The position numbers and the translations under genes are program-made. A stretch of DNA of 64,000 nt, from positions 186,001 through 250,000 of the forward strand of contig JAHJWB010000001.1 of NCBI GenBank assembly GCA_018828125.1, in the 5' to 3' direction. The notes under the pieces were generated by a model that was not told the origin of the DNA, made no database searches, and saw nothing but the letters and a program-made list of their open reading frames with translations. Shown piece after piece: positions 1-8,426 of the stretch. How positions within the stretch are numbered: the stretch's first letter is position 1; every line of letters starts with the position of its first letter. The DNA comes from Gammaproteobacteria bacterium. Lineage in GTDB: Bacteria; Pseudomonadota; Gammaproteobacteria; Burkholderiales; Burkholderiaceae_C.

Positions 1-457
1 CCGTGCTGGGGCCCAGGCGTTCGTCTTCGTCCAGCTCTCGCAGATTGGCGATCACCGCCTCCGCATCGAAGCTACCGTTGCCCAGTGCCGCCTGGATGAG
101 CTGCTGCGCGTCTTCAAAGGCCTGGCGGCCTACGGCTTCTTCGCTGTATTCCACCACTACCTGGTACACGCCGGCGTCGGTGGTGGCCGTGGTGCGTGCA
201 AAGGTAACGGGGCAGCCTGCCTGCGCCTGCAGCGCCAGTGCAGCGGTTTGCAGCACATGGGCCAGCGAGATGTCGGTGTCACCGCCTTCGGGGTGCAGCA
301 CGCCGATGGCGGGGAACAAGGCCCTCAGCCGCGCTTCGAACCCGTCGATCTGCGCCATGGCGCGCTCTGATTCAGCGCAGGCCACCACGGCTTCGATGGC
401 CATGTGGCGGCTCCAGAGGTTGGGGCCACGCAGGGCCCGGGTGCGGGAAACATCCAT
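1..457 (-). CDS. cphA: Cyanophycin synthetase, N-terminal part (cut by window edge)
   Basis: Cytoplasmic enzyme that polymerises aspartate and arginine into cyanophycin, a nitrogen reserve. The first 152 codons are present; the rest lies to the left of the window. The start at 457 gives MDVSRTRALRGPNLWSRH, the typical N-terminus of the CphA family (RALRGPNLWS), and the visible stretch ends in LGPST, which matches LGPST in the neighbouring CphA-like protein. A GAAAGAGA ribosome-binding sequence lies just upstream. It sits 75 bases downstream of the other cphA-like gene on the same strand, so the two are probably co-transcribed. That this is the full-length catalytic member of the pair is inferred, because its ligase domain is not in the window. 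Confidence 0.9.
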   Translation of the reverse strand, partial: MDVSRTRALRGPNLWSRHMAIEAVVACAESERAMAQIDGFEARLRALFPAIGVLHPEGGDTDISLAHVLQTAALALQAQAGCPVTFARTTATTDAGVYQVVVEYSEEAVGRQAFEDAQQLIQAALGNGSFDAEAVIANLRELDEDERLGPST

Positions 458-532
458 GGGATCTCTTTCAGTAGTCGATCGGGGCTTGCGGCTCCCGTTC
501 AAGTCAAATCGTTCGCTTTGGGGCGGAATCAA

Positions 533-2737
533 TCACGAAGGCAGGCCCACAGGTGCGGGCAGGTCGGGCTCAAAGGTCTTGATGCCCGCGCCGATCAGGT
601 CTGGAGCAATGTCCAGCGCCCATGCAGCGCCAATCGCAGCCAGCAGCGCATCGGTGTCTGGCGCCACGGCATTGCGGCCAAAGGTCAGGTCCGCAAGCGA
701 GCCCAGCACATGCTCGGCACTGCCCGTGGCCAGCACCACGCGGCCATTCTTCACGACAACGGCGCGGCCGTTGTCCTTAGCGCGGTGTTCCAGGATGGCG
801 GGTAGCATGGCATCTTGTGCGTACAGCACCACGGCGCCATCTGACAGCGGAGCCAGGTCGGCCACCTGTGGGATGGCGGCGTTGAGCACGGCAGCGCCCT
901 CTGACAGAACCACGTCCACCTGGGTGCGCATCACCTTGGTCATCTGGTCTTGTTCGTGTACATCAAACTCGGCCAGCGTTTCCACGCCGTCCATGTCGGT
1001 CACCACGCCCACCTGGCAACGGTCGTAGGCCAGGCCGTCGCGCAGGATGGTGCGCGCGTCGCTTTCGATCACAGCGGCCTGCACTGTCTTGTTCATCAGC
1101 AGGCGGTGAGCCGCTTCCCAATGGGCGCAGTCGGTGGACTCCACTTGGCGGCGGTCCAGAAACAACCCTTCGCGGCAGGCCAGGCCTGTGTGGTGACCGC
1201 TCAGGTGCAGCAGCCAGGCCACCACGCGGGCAATATTCGAGGTGCCCCGCGTGCCGGCTACGCCCACCAGGGGGATGCGGCCGGCCTGGCCGTCGTCGTC
1301 TTCGGCTGGAAACAAATGTTCTGCAATGGCCTGGCCCACAGGGCGGGGTGCGCCGACTGCGGGTTTCAGGTGCATCAGCAGTCCTGGGCCCGCATTGACC
1401 TCGACGATGGCGCCTCCCTGCACGTGCAGGGGCTTGGAGATGTCTTTGGCCACCATGTCGATACCGGCAATGTCCAGGCCCACCACCTTGGCAGCTAGCT
1501 GGGCGATGTAGGCGACTTCGGGGTGCACGTCGTCGGTGCAATCCACGGCCACGTTGCCGTTGCGCTGCACCACCACTTGGCGACCTGCGGCGGGCACCGA
1601 CTCGGCGGCGAGGTCCTGGCGCTTGAGTTCGAGCTGCACCTTGGTGTCGGTGGCCAGATCGATGATTTCGAGCGGGTATTCTTCTTCGTAGCCTCGGCGC
1701 GGGTCCGAGTTGAGCTGGGTGTCGATGAGTTCCTTGACGGTGGAGCGGCCATTGCCGGTGATGCTGACCACCTCGCCCCGCGCCGCAGCCACCACCTTGC
1801 CATTGACGACCAGCAGGCGATGCTCGTCGCCGGGGATGAAGCTTTCCACCATCACGTCGCTACCTTCCGGGTAGGCCACGTGGTAGGCCGCCTTGATGTC
1901 TTCTTCCTTTCGCAGATCCAACGTCACGCCGCGGCCGTGGTTGCCGTCTGACGGCTTGACCACCACCGGCAGGCCGATGTCCTGCGCGGCTTCCCAGGCT
2001 TCTTCGGGGCTGTTGACGACCTGGCCTTCTGGGATGGGTACGCCGCACGACTTGAGCAGGCTTTTGGTCAGGTCCTTGTCGCCGGCAATGCCCTCAGCGA
2101 TGGCACTGGTGAACTCTGTTTCTGCCGTCCAGATGCGGCGCTGGCTGGCGCCGTAGCCCAGCTGAACCAGATTGCCGTCGTTCAGGCGGATGTGCGGAAT
2201 GCCCCGGTCGGTGGCAGCAGTCACGATGCAGGCGGTGCTGGGGCCAAGGTACTGGTCGTCGACTTCGGTGCGCACGCGCGCAACGGCGGCCTGCACGTCA
2301 AATGGCTCATCGTTGATGGCCGCCATGATGAGTGCATGCCCCTGCGCCAGCGCCACGCGCGCCACGCTTTCGTCGCGCGCACGGAACACCATGCGGTATA
2401 TGCCGCGCTGGCTGGTGCTGCGCGTCTGGCCAAACCCCGTAGGCATGCCCGCCAAGTTGAGCAGTTCGATCACGATGTGCTCCAGTACATGGCCACACCA
2501 AGTGCCTTCCTGCAGGCGCTGCAGAAACCCCCCGCGCTCGCCAACGCCGCAGTGGTGCTCGATCAGCGCGGGCAACCAGGCGGTCAAGCGGTCATTGAAG
2601 CCGGGCAACAAGTGGGAGGGGTGGTCCTCCAGCGCTCCCAGGTCCAGCCAGACTTCCAGCACCGGGCGGTACGTCCAGATATTGGGGCCCCGCAAGTAGT
2701 TGATACGAAGCAGTTGGATATCGTTGTGTTTCGCCAT
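533..2737 (-). CDS. Short cyanophycin synthetase-like protein (CphA') with degenerate Mur-ligase site
   Basis: 734 residues; begins MAKHNDIQLLRINYLRGPN. The N-terminal CphA domain (about 1-160) is followed by an ATP-grasp domain with KPSDGNHGRG at 261-270 and the metal/ATP motif EVNAGPGLLMHL at about 446-457, which in CphA adds aspartate. The C-terminal Mur-ligase-like domain, which adds arginine in CphA, starts near 488, but its P-loop reads GVAGTRGTSN (492-501) where active enzymes have GTNGKTT; the lysine is missing. It is also shorter than usual CphA (about 850-900 residues). ATG at 2737 was chosen because upstream codons show no family similarity. Betaproteobacteria are known to carry such cphA'-cphA pairs. 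I infer that this protein keeps only the ATP-grasp activity or works with the neighbouring CphA. Confidence 0.88.
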   Translation of the reverse strand: MAKHNDIQLLRINYLRGPNIWTYRPVLEVWLDLGALEDHPSHLLPGFNDRLTAWLPALIEHHCGVGERGGFLQRLQEGTWCGHVLEHIVIELLNLAGMPTGFGQTRSTSQRGIYRMVFRARDESVARVALAQGHALIMAAINDEPFDVQAAVARVRTEVDDQYLGPSTACIVTAATDRGIPHIRLNDGNLVQLGYGASQRRIWTAETEFTSAIAEGIAGDKDLTKSLLKSCGVPIPEGQVVNSPEEAWEAAQDIGLPVVVKPSDGNHGRGVTLDLRKEEDIKAAYHVAYPEGSDVMVESFIPGDEHRLLVVNGKVVAAARGEVVSITGNGRSTVKELIDTQLNSDPRRGYEEEYPLEIIDLATDTKVQLELKRQDLAAESVPAAGRQVVVQRNGNVAVDCTDDVHPEVAYIAQLAAKVVGLDIAGIDMVAKDISKPLHVQGGAIVEVNAGPGLLMHLKPAVGAPRPVGQAIAEHLFPAEDDDGQAGRIPLVGVAGTRGTSNIARVVAWLLHLSGHHTGLACREGLFLDRRQVESTDCAHWEAAHRLLMNKTVQAAVIESDARTILRDGLAYDRCQVGVVTDMDGVETLAEFDVHEQDQMTKVMRTQVDVVLSEGAAVLNAAIPQVADLAPLSDGAVVLYAQDAMLPAILEHRAKDNGRAVVVKNGRVVLATGSAEHVLGSLADLTFGRNAVAPDTDALLAAIGAAWALDIAPDLIGAGIKTFEPDLPAPVGLPS

Positions 2738-2954
2738 GGATTGCAGCGGGTAGTTTCCGGCGTTGCGGGAAGTGAGATTTTTGTGGACAGTGATTTTGCG
2801 CCTGTCGCGACGTCGGCAGACAGTGTCAGCGAAATGGCTGCTTTGGACGTTACAGCAAGATGCCGTGGCACCGTTGCGTGCAGTATCGGGGAGAATTCGC
2901 GCTTTCGCGAGACCGGTCAACGCTGGCTGCCGGGGGCGGAAAAATCAACCAAAA
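2738..2954. promoter_or_regulatory. Divergent intergenic region between cphA' and the ABC transporter gene
   Basis: 217 bases separate the divergent starts of the cphA'-cphA pair and the ABC-DUF1854 pair, so promoters for both units should lie here. I could not assign -10/-35 boxes with confidence. A small TCGCG-cttt-CGCGA inverted repeat lies around 2907-2920. Confidence 0.4.
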
Positions 2955-5261
2955 ATGCAACATCACCATTCTGTGGACGCCTCGGGTGTCTTTTCTGGCC
3001 CTGTAGGGGCTGATTTGCGGGCCATGCTCGCACCCAAAGAGAACGTGCTGGCGGCGCTGCAGGTTGACCTGAGCACCGATTTGCGGTTTGCGAACGGTTG
3101 GGTGGTGGTGACGTCCGAGCGTCTGTTGGCCCGCGACACCGACGCCACCGCGTGGCGGGGCTGGCCACTGAGCGACGGCCTTGCGCTGCGCCAACAAGAC
3201 CATGGCGGTGTCGGATCACTGGAGCTGCACGACCCCGCAGCCCGCCTTGCCCTGTGGCGATTTACGCTGGCCCACCATGCGCAGGCACTGCGCCTGGTAC
3301 AGCGGTTCGAGCAGCAAAGCGCACGCGGCGATACGGGCGAAGAGGACGAGGCTGAAGATCCTGCCTGTCCAACCTGCCAGACACCGCTGCCGCCCGATAC
3401 CGACGAATGCCCCGCCTGCGCCCGCGCCCAGCCGCCGCAGACGTCCACCTGGGTTTTGCTGCGCCTGTGGCGGTTTGCCCGCCCCTACCGCAAGCAGCTG
3501 GCCGCCGGCTTTTTCTTGACGCTGGCGTCCACCGCTGCCACGCTGGTGCCGCCGTACCTCACCATCCCGCTGATGGATGACATCCTGATTCCGTTTCAGA
3601 ACGGCCAGCAGATCGAGCCAGGCCTGGTGCTGCTGTACCTGAGCGGCCTGCTTGCATCTGCCCTGGCCGCCTGGGGGCTGAGCTGGGCGCGCACCTATAT
3701 CTTGGCCTTGGTGTCCGAGCGCATTGGCGCTGACCTGCGCACCACCACCTACGAGCATCTGCTGCGCCTGTCGCTCGACTACTTCGGCGGCAAGCGCACC
3801 GGCGACCTCATGGCGCGCATCGGGTCCGAAACGGACCGCATCAACGTCTTTTTGTCGCTGCACGCGCTCGACTTTGTGACCGATGTGCTCATGATCGTGA
3901 TGACCGCGGCGATCCTGTTCTCCATCAACCCGTGGCTGGCGCTGGTCACGCTGGTGCCCTTGCCGTTCATTGGCTGGATGATCCACACCGTGCGTGACCG
4001 CCTGCGCACCGGGTTTGAAAAGATTGATCGCGTTTGGAGCGAGGTCACCAACGTGCTGGCCGACACCATTCCCGGCATCCGCGTGGTCAAGGCCTTTGCA
4101 CAAGAAAAGCGCGAAGCCCAGCGCTTTCGCGATGCCAATCAGCACAACCTGGAAGTGAACGACAAGCTCAACAAGACCTGGAGCCTGTTCACGCCCACGG
4201 TGTCGCTGCTGACCGAAATCGGCCTGCTGGTGGTCTGGGCTTTCGGCATCTGGCTGGTGTCACGCAACCAGATCACGGTGGGGGTGCTCACCGCCTTCAT
4301 CGCCTACATCGGGCGTTTTTACAGCCGGCTCGACTCCATGAGCCGCATCGTTTCGGTCACACAGAAGGCTGCTGCGGGCGCCAAGCGCATCTTCGACATC
4401 CTGGACCACGTGAGCAACGTGCCCGACCCGGTCCAACCGGTGAAGGTGGACAAGGTGCAGGGCGCCATCAGCATGCAGGGCGTGGGTTTTCGGTATGGCA
4501 GCCGCGCTGTCATCAAGGGGTTGGATCTGGAGATTCGCCCGGGCGAAATGATTGGCCTCGTGGGCCACAGTGGCTCGGGCAAAAGCACGCTGGTCAATCT
4601 GATCAGCCGCTTTTACGACGTGAGCGATGGGTCCATTCAGGTGGACGGCATCGACATCCGCCGCTTTGCGGTGGCGGACTACCGTCGCCATATCGGCCTG
4701 GTGCTTCAAGAGCCTTTCCTGTTTTTTGGCACGATCGCCGAGAACATTGCCTATGGCAAACCCGATGCCAGCCGCGAAGAGATCGTTGCAGCCGCGCGCG
4801 CCGCCCACGCCCACGAATTCATCCTGCGCCTGCCCCATGGCTACGACTCTCTGGTGGGCGAGCGTGGCCAGGGCCTTTCGGGTGGTGAGCGCCAGCGCAT
4901 CTCCATTGCACGCGCCTTGCTGATCGATCCACGCATCCTCATCCTGGACGAAGCCACTTCGGCCGTGGACACCGAGACGGAAAAAGAGATACAGAAGGCG
5001 CTGGACAACCTGGTGCAGGGCCGCACGACGATTGCCATTGCCCACCGCCTGTCCACGCTGCGCAAGGCTGACCGACTGGTGGTGATGGACCGGGGCGAGG
5101 TCGTGGAAGTCGGCCCGCACGACGAACTCATGGAAAAGCAGGGCGCCTATTGGCGACTGTATGAAGCCCAGGCGCGCCGCGCCGAAGAAGACGCGCAAGC
5201 CGCGGGCGTCATCATCGACAGCAGCCTGCTTCACCCCGCCCACCCTGCCGGTCTTTCCTGA
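2955..5261 (+). CDS. Cyanophycin-locus ABC transporter, permease fused to ATPase, with zinc ribbon
   Basis: 768-residue ABC exporter half-transporter. Residues 1-130 form a soluble N-terminal domain; a zinc ribbon follows (C138-x2-C141 and C152-x2-C155), then a six-helix membrane domain (about 180-465) and an ATPase domain with GHSGSGKST (Walker A, near 535), LSGGERQR (signature) and ILDEATSAVD (Walker B). It is divergent from cphA'-cphA and 28 bases upstream of a DUF1854 gene, the usual setting of the cyanophycin metabolism-associated ABC transporter in betaproteobacteria. Its substrate is unknown; cyanophycin precursors or dipeptides are plausible from context only. ATG at 2955 was chosen because the preceding 64 codons look non-coding and overlap the divergent promoter region. 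Confidence 0.9.
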   Translation: MQHHHSVDASGVFSGPVGADLRAMLAPKENVLAALQVDLSTDLRFANGWVVVTSERLLARDTDATAWRGWPLSDGLALRQQDHGGVGSLELHDPAARLALWRFTLAHHAQALRLVQRFEQQSARGDTGEEDEAEDPACPTCQTPLPPDTDECPACARAQPPQTSTWVLLRLWRFARPYRKQLAAGFFLTLASTAATLVPPYLTIPLMDDILIPFQNGQQIEPGLVLLYLSGLLASALAAWGLSWARTYILALVSERIGADLRTTTYEHLLRLSLDYFGGKRTGDLMARIGSETDRINVFLSLHALDFVTDVLMIVMTAAILFSINPWLALVTLVPLPFIGWMIHTVRDRLRTGFEKIDRVWSEVTNVLADTIPGIRVVKAFAQEKREAQRFRDANQHNLEVNDKLNKTWSLFTPTVSLLTEIGLLVVWAFGIWLVSRNQITVGVLTAFIAYIGRFYSRLDSMSRIVSVTQKAAAGAKRIFDILDHVSNVPDPVQPVKVDKVQGAISMQGVGFRYGSRAVIKGLDLEIRPGEMIGLVGHSGSGKSTLVNLISRFYDVSDGSIQVDGIDIRRFAVADYRRHIGLVLQEPFLFFGTIAENIAYGKPDASREEIVAAARAAHAHEFILRLPHGYDSLVGERGQGLSGGERQRISIARALLIDPRILILDEATSAVDTETEKEIQKALDNLVQGRTTIAIAHRLSTLRKADRLVVMDRGEVVEVGPHDELMEKQGAYWRLYEAQARRAEEDAQAAGVIIDSSLLHPAHPAGLS

Positions 5262-5289
5262 GCCGCAGTGAACATCAAGCCAGCCATCC

Positions 5290-5787
5290 ATGAACGCATC
5301 CCCACTTCCTGTTTCGCCGTCTCCCGCCTTTGGGTTGGAGCGCAACCCGCATGGCCGCCTGGTGGCAACGCTGTCCGACGGCACGGTGCACGAAGGCGTC
5401 ACGCCCGTGCGCGCTTTTCCCATCGCAGCGCCCGCTGACGGGTTGTCGCTGGTGGCCCCGGATGGGCATGAACTGCTGTGGATCCCCCGGCTTGACCAGG
5501 TAGCGGGCCCCTTGCGGGAACTTATCGAAGAAGAACTGGATGTGCGCGAGTTTGTGCCCACTATCCAGAAAATCGTTGCAGTGTCGAGCTTTTCTACCCC
5601 CAGTACCTGGGAGGTCGACACCAACAGGGGCCCCGCCCGCCTTGTCCTCAAGGCCGAAGAAGACATCCGCCGCCTGGGCGGCCGCACCCATCTGCTGATT
5701 GCGGGGGGCGACGGGGTGCAGTTTCGGGTGCGCGACACCACTGCGCTCGACCGGCATTCGCGCCGGTTGCTGGAACGCTTTCTTTGA
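5290..5787 (+). CDS. DUF1854 protein of the cyanophycin locus
   Basis: 165 residues, DUF1854 family, no signal peptide or membrane helix visible. Conserved-looking segments are ELLWIPRLDQVAGPLRELIEEEL (shown in part: ELLWIPRLDQ) near 59-68, REFVPTIQKI, and a C-terminal RFRVRD-like stretch ending in LLERFL. Members of this family are typically encoded next to cyanophycin synthetase and the fused ABC transporter, exactly as here (28-base gap after the ABC gene, same strand), so it probably works with that transporter. Its biochemical role is not known to me. Confidence 0.87.
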   Translation: MNASPLPVSPSPAFGLERNPHGRLVATLSDGTVHEGVTPVRAFPIAAPADGLSLVAPDGHELLWIPRLDQVAGPLRELIEEELDVREFVPTIQKIVAVSSFSTPSTWEVDTNRGPARLVLKAEEDIRRLGGRTHLLIAGGDGVQFRVRDTTALDRHSRRLLERFL

Positions 5788-6157
5788 CCTGACGCGGGGG
5801 CTGCGACGCAGCGCTCTGTCGTGGCTGGGTGTGGCGGCAATAGCCCATCACACCTTTTTTACGTCTGCGGGCACCCGGCGCAGGGTGGGCAGTAGCTAAA
5901 TACTGACACTCCGTCCGCAGGGTACCGCGGTCGCCCCCACCCGTAGCTCACGCTGGTGAATCCAATCGCGCGTGATCCGGCGCATTGTGGTCGGCGTCTG
6001 GTGGATTTCGATCTGAATGCGCCGATTTGATAGGGGTAAACCCTAAATTTGAGGCAATCTCCGAAAAAGACCTAAATTTCCCCTTCTTTTTGCCGTTATG
6101 AATGTACGAAGAGGGCGAAAAAGCCTCAGCACACTCACTAACCATTGGGCCAATGTC
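5788..6157. other. Intergenic stretch with no recognised feature
   Basis: About 370 bases after the DUF1854 gene. I see no tRNA-like fold, no strong rho-independent terminator and no convincing small gene. The lower-GC part near 6020-6090 could hold the promoter of the next gene. Confidence 0.4.
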
Positions 6158-6589
6158 ATGCAAATGCCACCTGTCGACCGATCGCCGAGTTGGCGTCCTC
6201 AGGGCGCTGATTTGTATTCCACTGGCGCCTCTGGCGCTCCTCCGGTGCGCCCCATCAACGCGCCGAACCCGGTTGAGTCCATGGACCGACTGGGCGAAGG
6301 GGCCATCGTGAAAGCGCCCGACAAACCGTCGGCGCCCGACACGCCCAACCGTGACTGGACCGAAGTCAAGAAGAAGGAAACCGTGGAGGAGCCGCCAGAG
6401 CCCCCCAAGGAGCCTATCTATAAGCAGCTGCTGGAGTTCATCCAGTCCATGTGGCGCGCCAGCGGCAGCGCTATCGAGATCGCGCAGGACGTCAACAAGA
6501 TGACGCTGCAGGAGCGAATGGCGCAGCAAGTCAAGAACGAGCCGCTGACCTATAGCGACCCCAAGGTCAAGCGCACGGGGGGGTTGTAA
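6158..6589 (+). CDS. Hypothetical proline-rich protein
   Basis: 143 residues from MQMPPVDRSPSW; not recognised. The N-terminal half is proline-rich and probably disordered, the middle is highly charged (EVKKKETVEEPPEPPKEP), and the C-terminal third is helical-looking (YKQLLEFIQSMWRASGSAIE, then NKMTLQERMAQQVKNEP). No signal peptide or transmembrane helix. An in-frame ATG exists at 6098, but neither start has a clear ribosome-binding site; I prefer 6158 because the extra 20 residues are basic and low in similarity to anything known to me. It stands alone between two intergenic regions. The C-terminal segment could be a secretion- or export-related helix, but this is guesswork. Confidence 0.5.
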   Translation: MQMPPVDRSPSWRPQGADLYSTGASGAPPVRPINAPNPVESMDRLGEGAIVKAPDKPSAPDTPNRDWTEVKKKETVEEPPEPPKEPIYKQLLEFIQSMWRASGSAIEIAQDVNKMTLQERMAQQVKNEPLTYSDPKVKRTGGL

Positions 6590-6680
6590 ACCAGGCGACG
6601 TGGCGCAGCGGCTGACCGACTGCGCTCTCCACCTTGGGGGAGGCTGCTTGCTGCCGCCAAGAATGTGTGGGAACTCCTGA

Positions 6681-6730
6681 AAATATAGCTGCAAGCGCTT
6701 GATGGATAAGCGCTAGAGGCATATTTCAGT
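6681..6730. repeat. Palindromic intergenic repeat, copy 1
   Basis: Core AGCGCTT-gatggat-AAGCGCT with flanking ATAGCTGC and CTAGAGGC. Same family as copies near 12600, 16150, 22050, 27460, 36430, 37930 and 59240. Confidence 0.8.
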
Positions 6731-6806
6731 GGTATTTCTCAGGCAATTCCACGAACTATCGGTGCTTGCCGCCGCGTGGTTTTAGCGACGCCCTGTAGCG
6801 GGCTGC

Positions 6807-7244
6807 TCAGCGTTGTGTGTCCGATGCTGCAGATGCTGGAGGTTGGGCGGCAGCTGCAGCCGCTGCTTGTTCAGCCCGCTTGCGGTCGCGTTCAGCGCGG
6901 TACTTGACGGCAAATACCTGCACCTCGGCATACGACACATAGCCGTCTCGGTCGGTGTCCGCATCGTCAAACGCCGCAGCCAGGCGGGGGAACAGTTTGA
7001 CTTCGGTGCGGCTCAGTTTGTTGTCACCGTTGAAGTCCAGCATCTTGAACTCGCGCATGGCCTTGATTTCGCCTTTGCTCAGCGCGGCTTGGGGAGCGGG
7101 CGTCGTTGAAGCATCGGGCGCAATGGCGGCGCGGGCGGGTTTGGCAGCAGGGACTGGGGCCGGAGCAGGTGCCTGCGCCCCAGCGCTGCCGTAGGCCAAT
7201 GCCCAGCATGTCAACAACCCTGCGAATGAAATTCTTGTACGCAA
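6807..7244 (-). CDS. Secreted EF-hand domain protein
   Basis: 145 residues starting at a TTG codon (7244) preceded by AAGGA about nine bases upstream; the usual ATG choice further upstream would add 41 residues with no signal sequence. From the TTG the protein has a signal peptide (MRTRISFAGLLTCWALAY, cleavage after SAGA), an Ala/Pro-rich linker, and two EF-hand loops: DFNGDNKLSRTE and DADTDRDGYVSYAE, both with calcium-type D-x-D/N-x-D/N-G spacing. The C-terminus is Ala/Gln-rich. It probably binds Ca2+ in the periplasm; partner unknown. It is followed at a distance by the palindromic repeat at 6681. Confidence 0.75.
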   Translation of the reverse strand: MRTRISFAGLLTCWALAYGSAGAQAPAPAPVPAAKPARAAIAPDASTTPAPQAALSKGEIKAMREFKMLDFNGDNKLSRTEVKLFPRLAAAFDDADTDRDGYVSYAEVQVFAVKYRAERDRKRAEQAAAAAAAQPPASAASDTQR

Positions 7245-7402
7245 AATGTGTGTTCCTTCGGTGCGGGACCGCGATGGTTGCACGGTTGCGGGTTTGCCGG
7301 GCACATTGCAACCGCGGCTTTGCAGGCTTTCACCCAGCGTTGCAAGGCTTTGCAGAACTTTTCGCACGGCCTCGCCCCGGGCGCCGAACCCAGGGAAAAG
7401 GG

Positions 7403-8323
7403 TCAGGCGGCTTTGACCCGCGAAGGGTTGGAGATGCCGCTGTCTACATGCCCCGATGGCACGTGGCGCGCAGCAGATGTGACGTGACCGGTCTGATCGT
7501 CAAAGAAGAAGTCGGGTTCAAATTCGCGCAGAAACGGGCCTTTGTCCAGTCCACCCAAAAACATGGCTTCGTCCACGCTGATGCCCCAGTCCAGCAGCGT
7601 GCGCACGGCGCGTTCGTGCGCGGGTGCGCTGCGGGCGGTAACCAATGCTGTGCGGATGCGCATGGTGTGCGAGGCCTGCGCCTGTTGCTGCAACTGGTGC
7701 AGCGCCGCCAACAGGGGTCTGAAGGGTCCGCTGGCCAGGGGCTGGTTCGCCTTGTCGACCTCGTTTTCCTGAAACGCGGGCAGGCCGCCTTCCTGGTACA
7801 CCCGCTCGGCTTCGTCGGAGAACAGCACCGCATCTCCGTCAAAGGCGATGCGCACTTCGTTCGGGAACCGGTCGCCGGCCGGGGTGGAGTCGGTCATCAC
7901 CCGTGCAGCCGGAAAACCGATGGACAGCGCCTGCCGCACATCGGCCTCGTTGGCTGAGAGGAACAGGTGAGCTCCCAGTGGGCGCAGGTACGCAAAAGGG
8001 TCGCGCCCGCGGGTGAACACGCCACGCTCAATGCGCATGCCCGCCGCCTGGGCCGATGCAAACACGCGCATGCCGCTGGCCGGGTCGTTGCGCGACAGCA
8101 TGACCACCTCTACCCGTTGCGACTCGGGCGTGTTAAACGCTAGCAACTTGCGCACCAGCGAAAACGCCACACCCGCCTTGGCGGGCTGGTGTACCAGCGC
8201 CAGTTGGTGGCGCATGTAGGCCTCTTCATTGCCGGACTCGAAGAGTTTGTTTTCCTCTTCAAAGTCGAACAGAGCGCGCGATGAAATCGCCACGACCAAC
8301 TTGTCGTCCAACGTTACGGCCAT
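7403..8323 (-). CDS. 5'-nucleotidase, cytosolic NT5C1-like family
   Basis: 306 residues, begins MAVTLDDKLVVAISSRALFD. The family (PF06189, 5'-nucleotidase) dephosphorylates nucleoside 5'-monophosphates in the cytoplasm; the sequence AISSRALFDFEEEN and the later VMLSRNDPASG, RIAFDGDAVLFSDEAERV and FLGGLDKGPFL segments are the family's conserved blocks, with aspartates suited to HAD-type metal chemistry. ATG at 8323 is preferred over an in-frame codon 23 residues upstream because the family begins at this point. Length is typical. It is a single gene; no operon partner is evident. Confidence 0.85.
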   Translation of the reverse strand: MAVTLDDKLVVAISSRALFDFEEENKLFESGNEEAYMRHQLALVHQPAKAGVAFSLVRKLLAFNTPESQRVEVVMLSRNDPASGMRVFASAQAAGMRIERGVFTRGRDPFAYLRPLGAHLFLSANEADVRQALSIGFPAARVMTDSTPAGDRFPNEVRIAFDGDAVLFSDEAERVYQEGGLPAFQENEVDKANQPLASGPFRPLLAALHQLQQQAQASHTMRIRTALVTARSAPAHERAVRTLLDWGISVDEAMFLGGLDKGPFLREFEPDFFFDDQTGHVTSAARHVPSGHVDSGISNPSRVKAA

Positions 8324-8426
8324 AGAAGGCTCCGGTTCCTGGTATTTATCGTGGCGTGATTCACCCGCAACGGACAACAAGGCGTGGCCCAAGCCAACGC
8401 GCGAAGCGACTCTGGGGGATGTACGC

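Noticed and set aside
5788..6097. tRNA or small RNA gene in the gap after the DUF1854 gene
   Set aside because: No cloverleaf, CCA end or terminator hairpin could be found by eye.
5948..6694. 248-codon minus-strand reading frame over the proline-rich hypothetical gene
   Set aside because: No start signal or domain; the plus-strand frame has more protein-like composition, though neither is certain.
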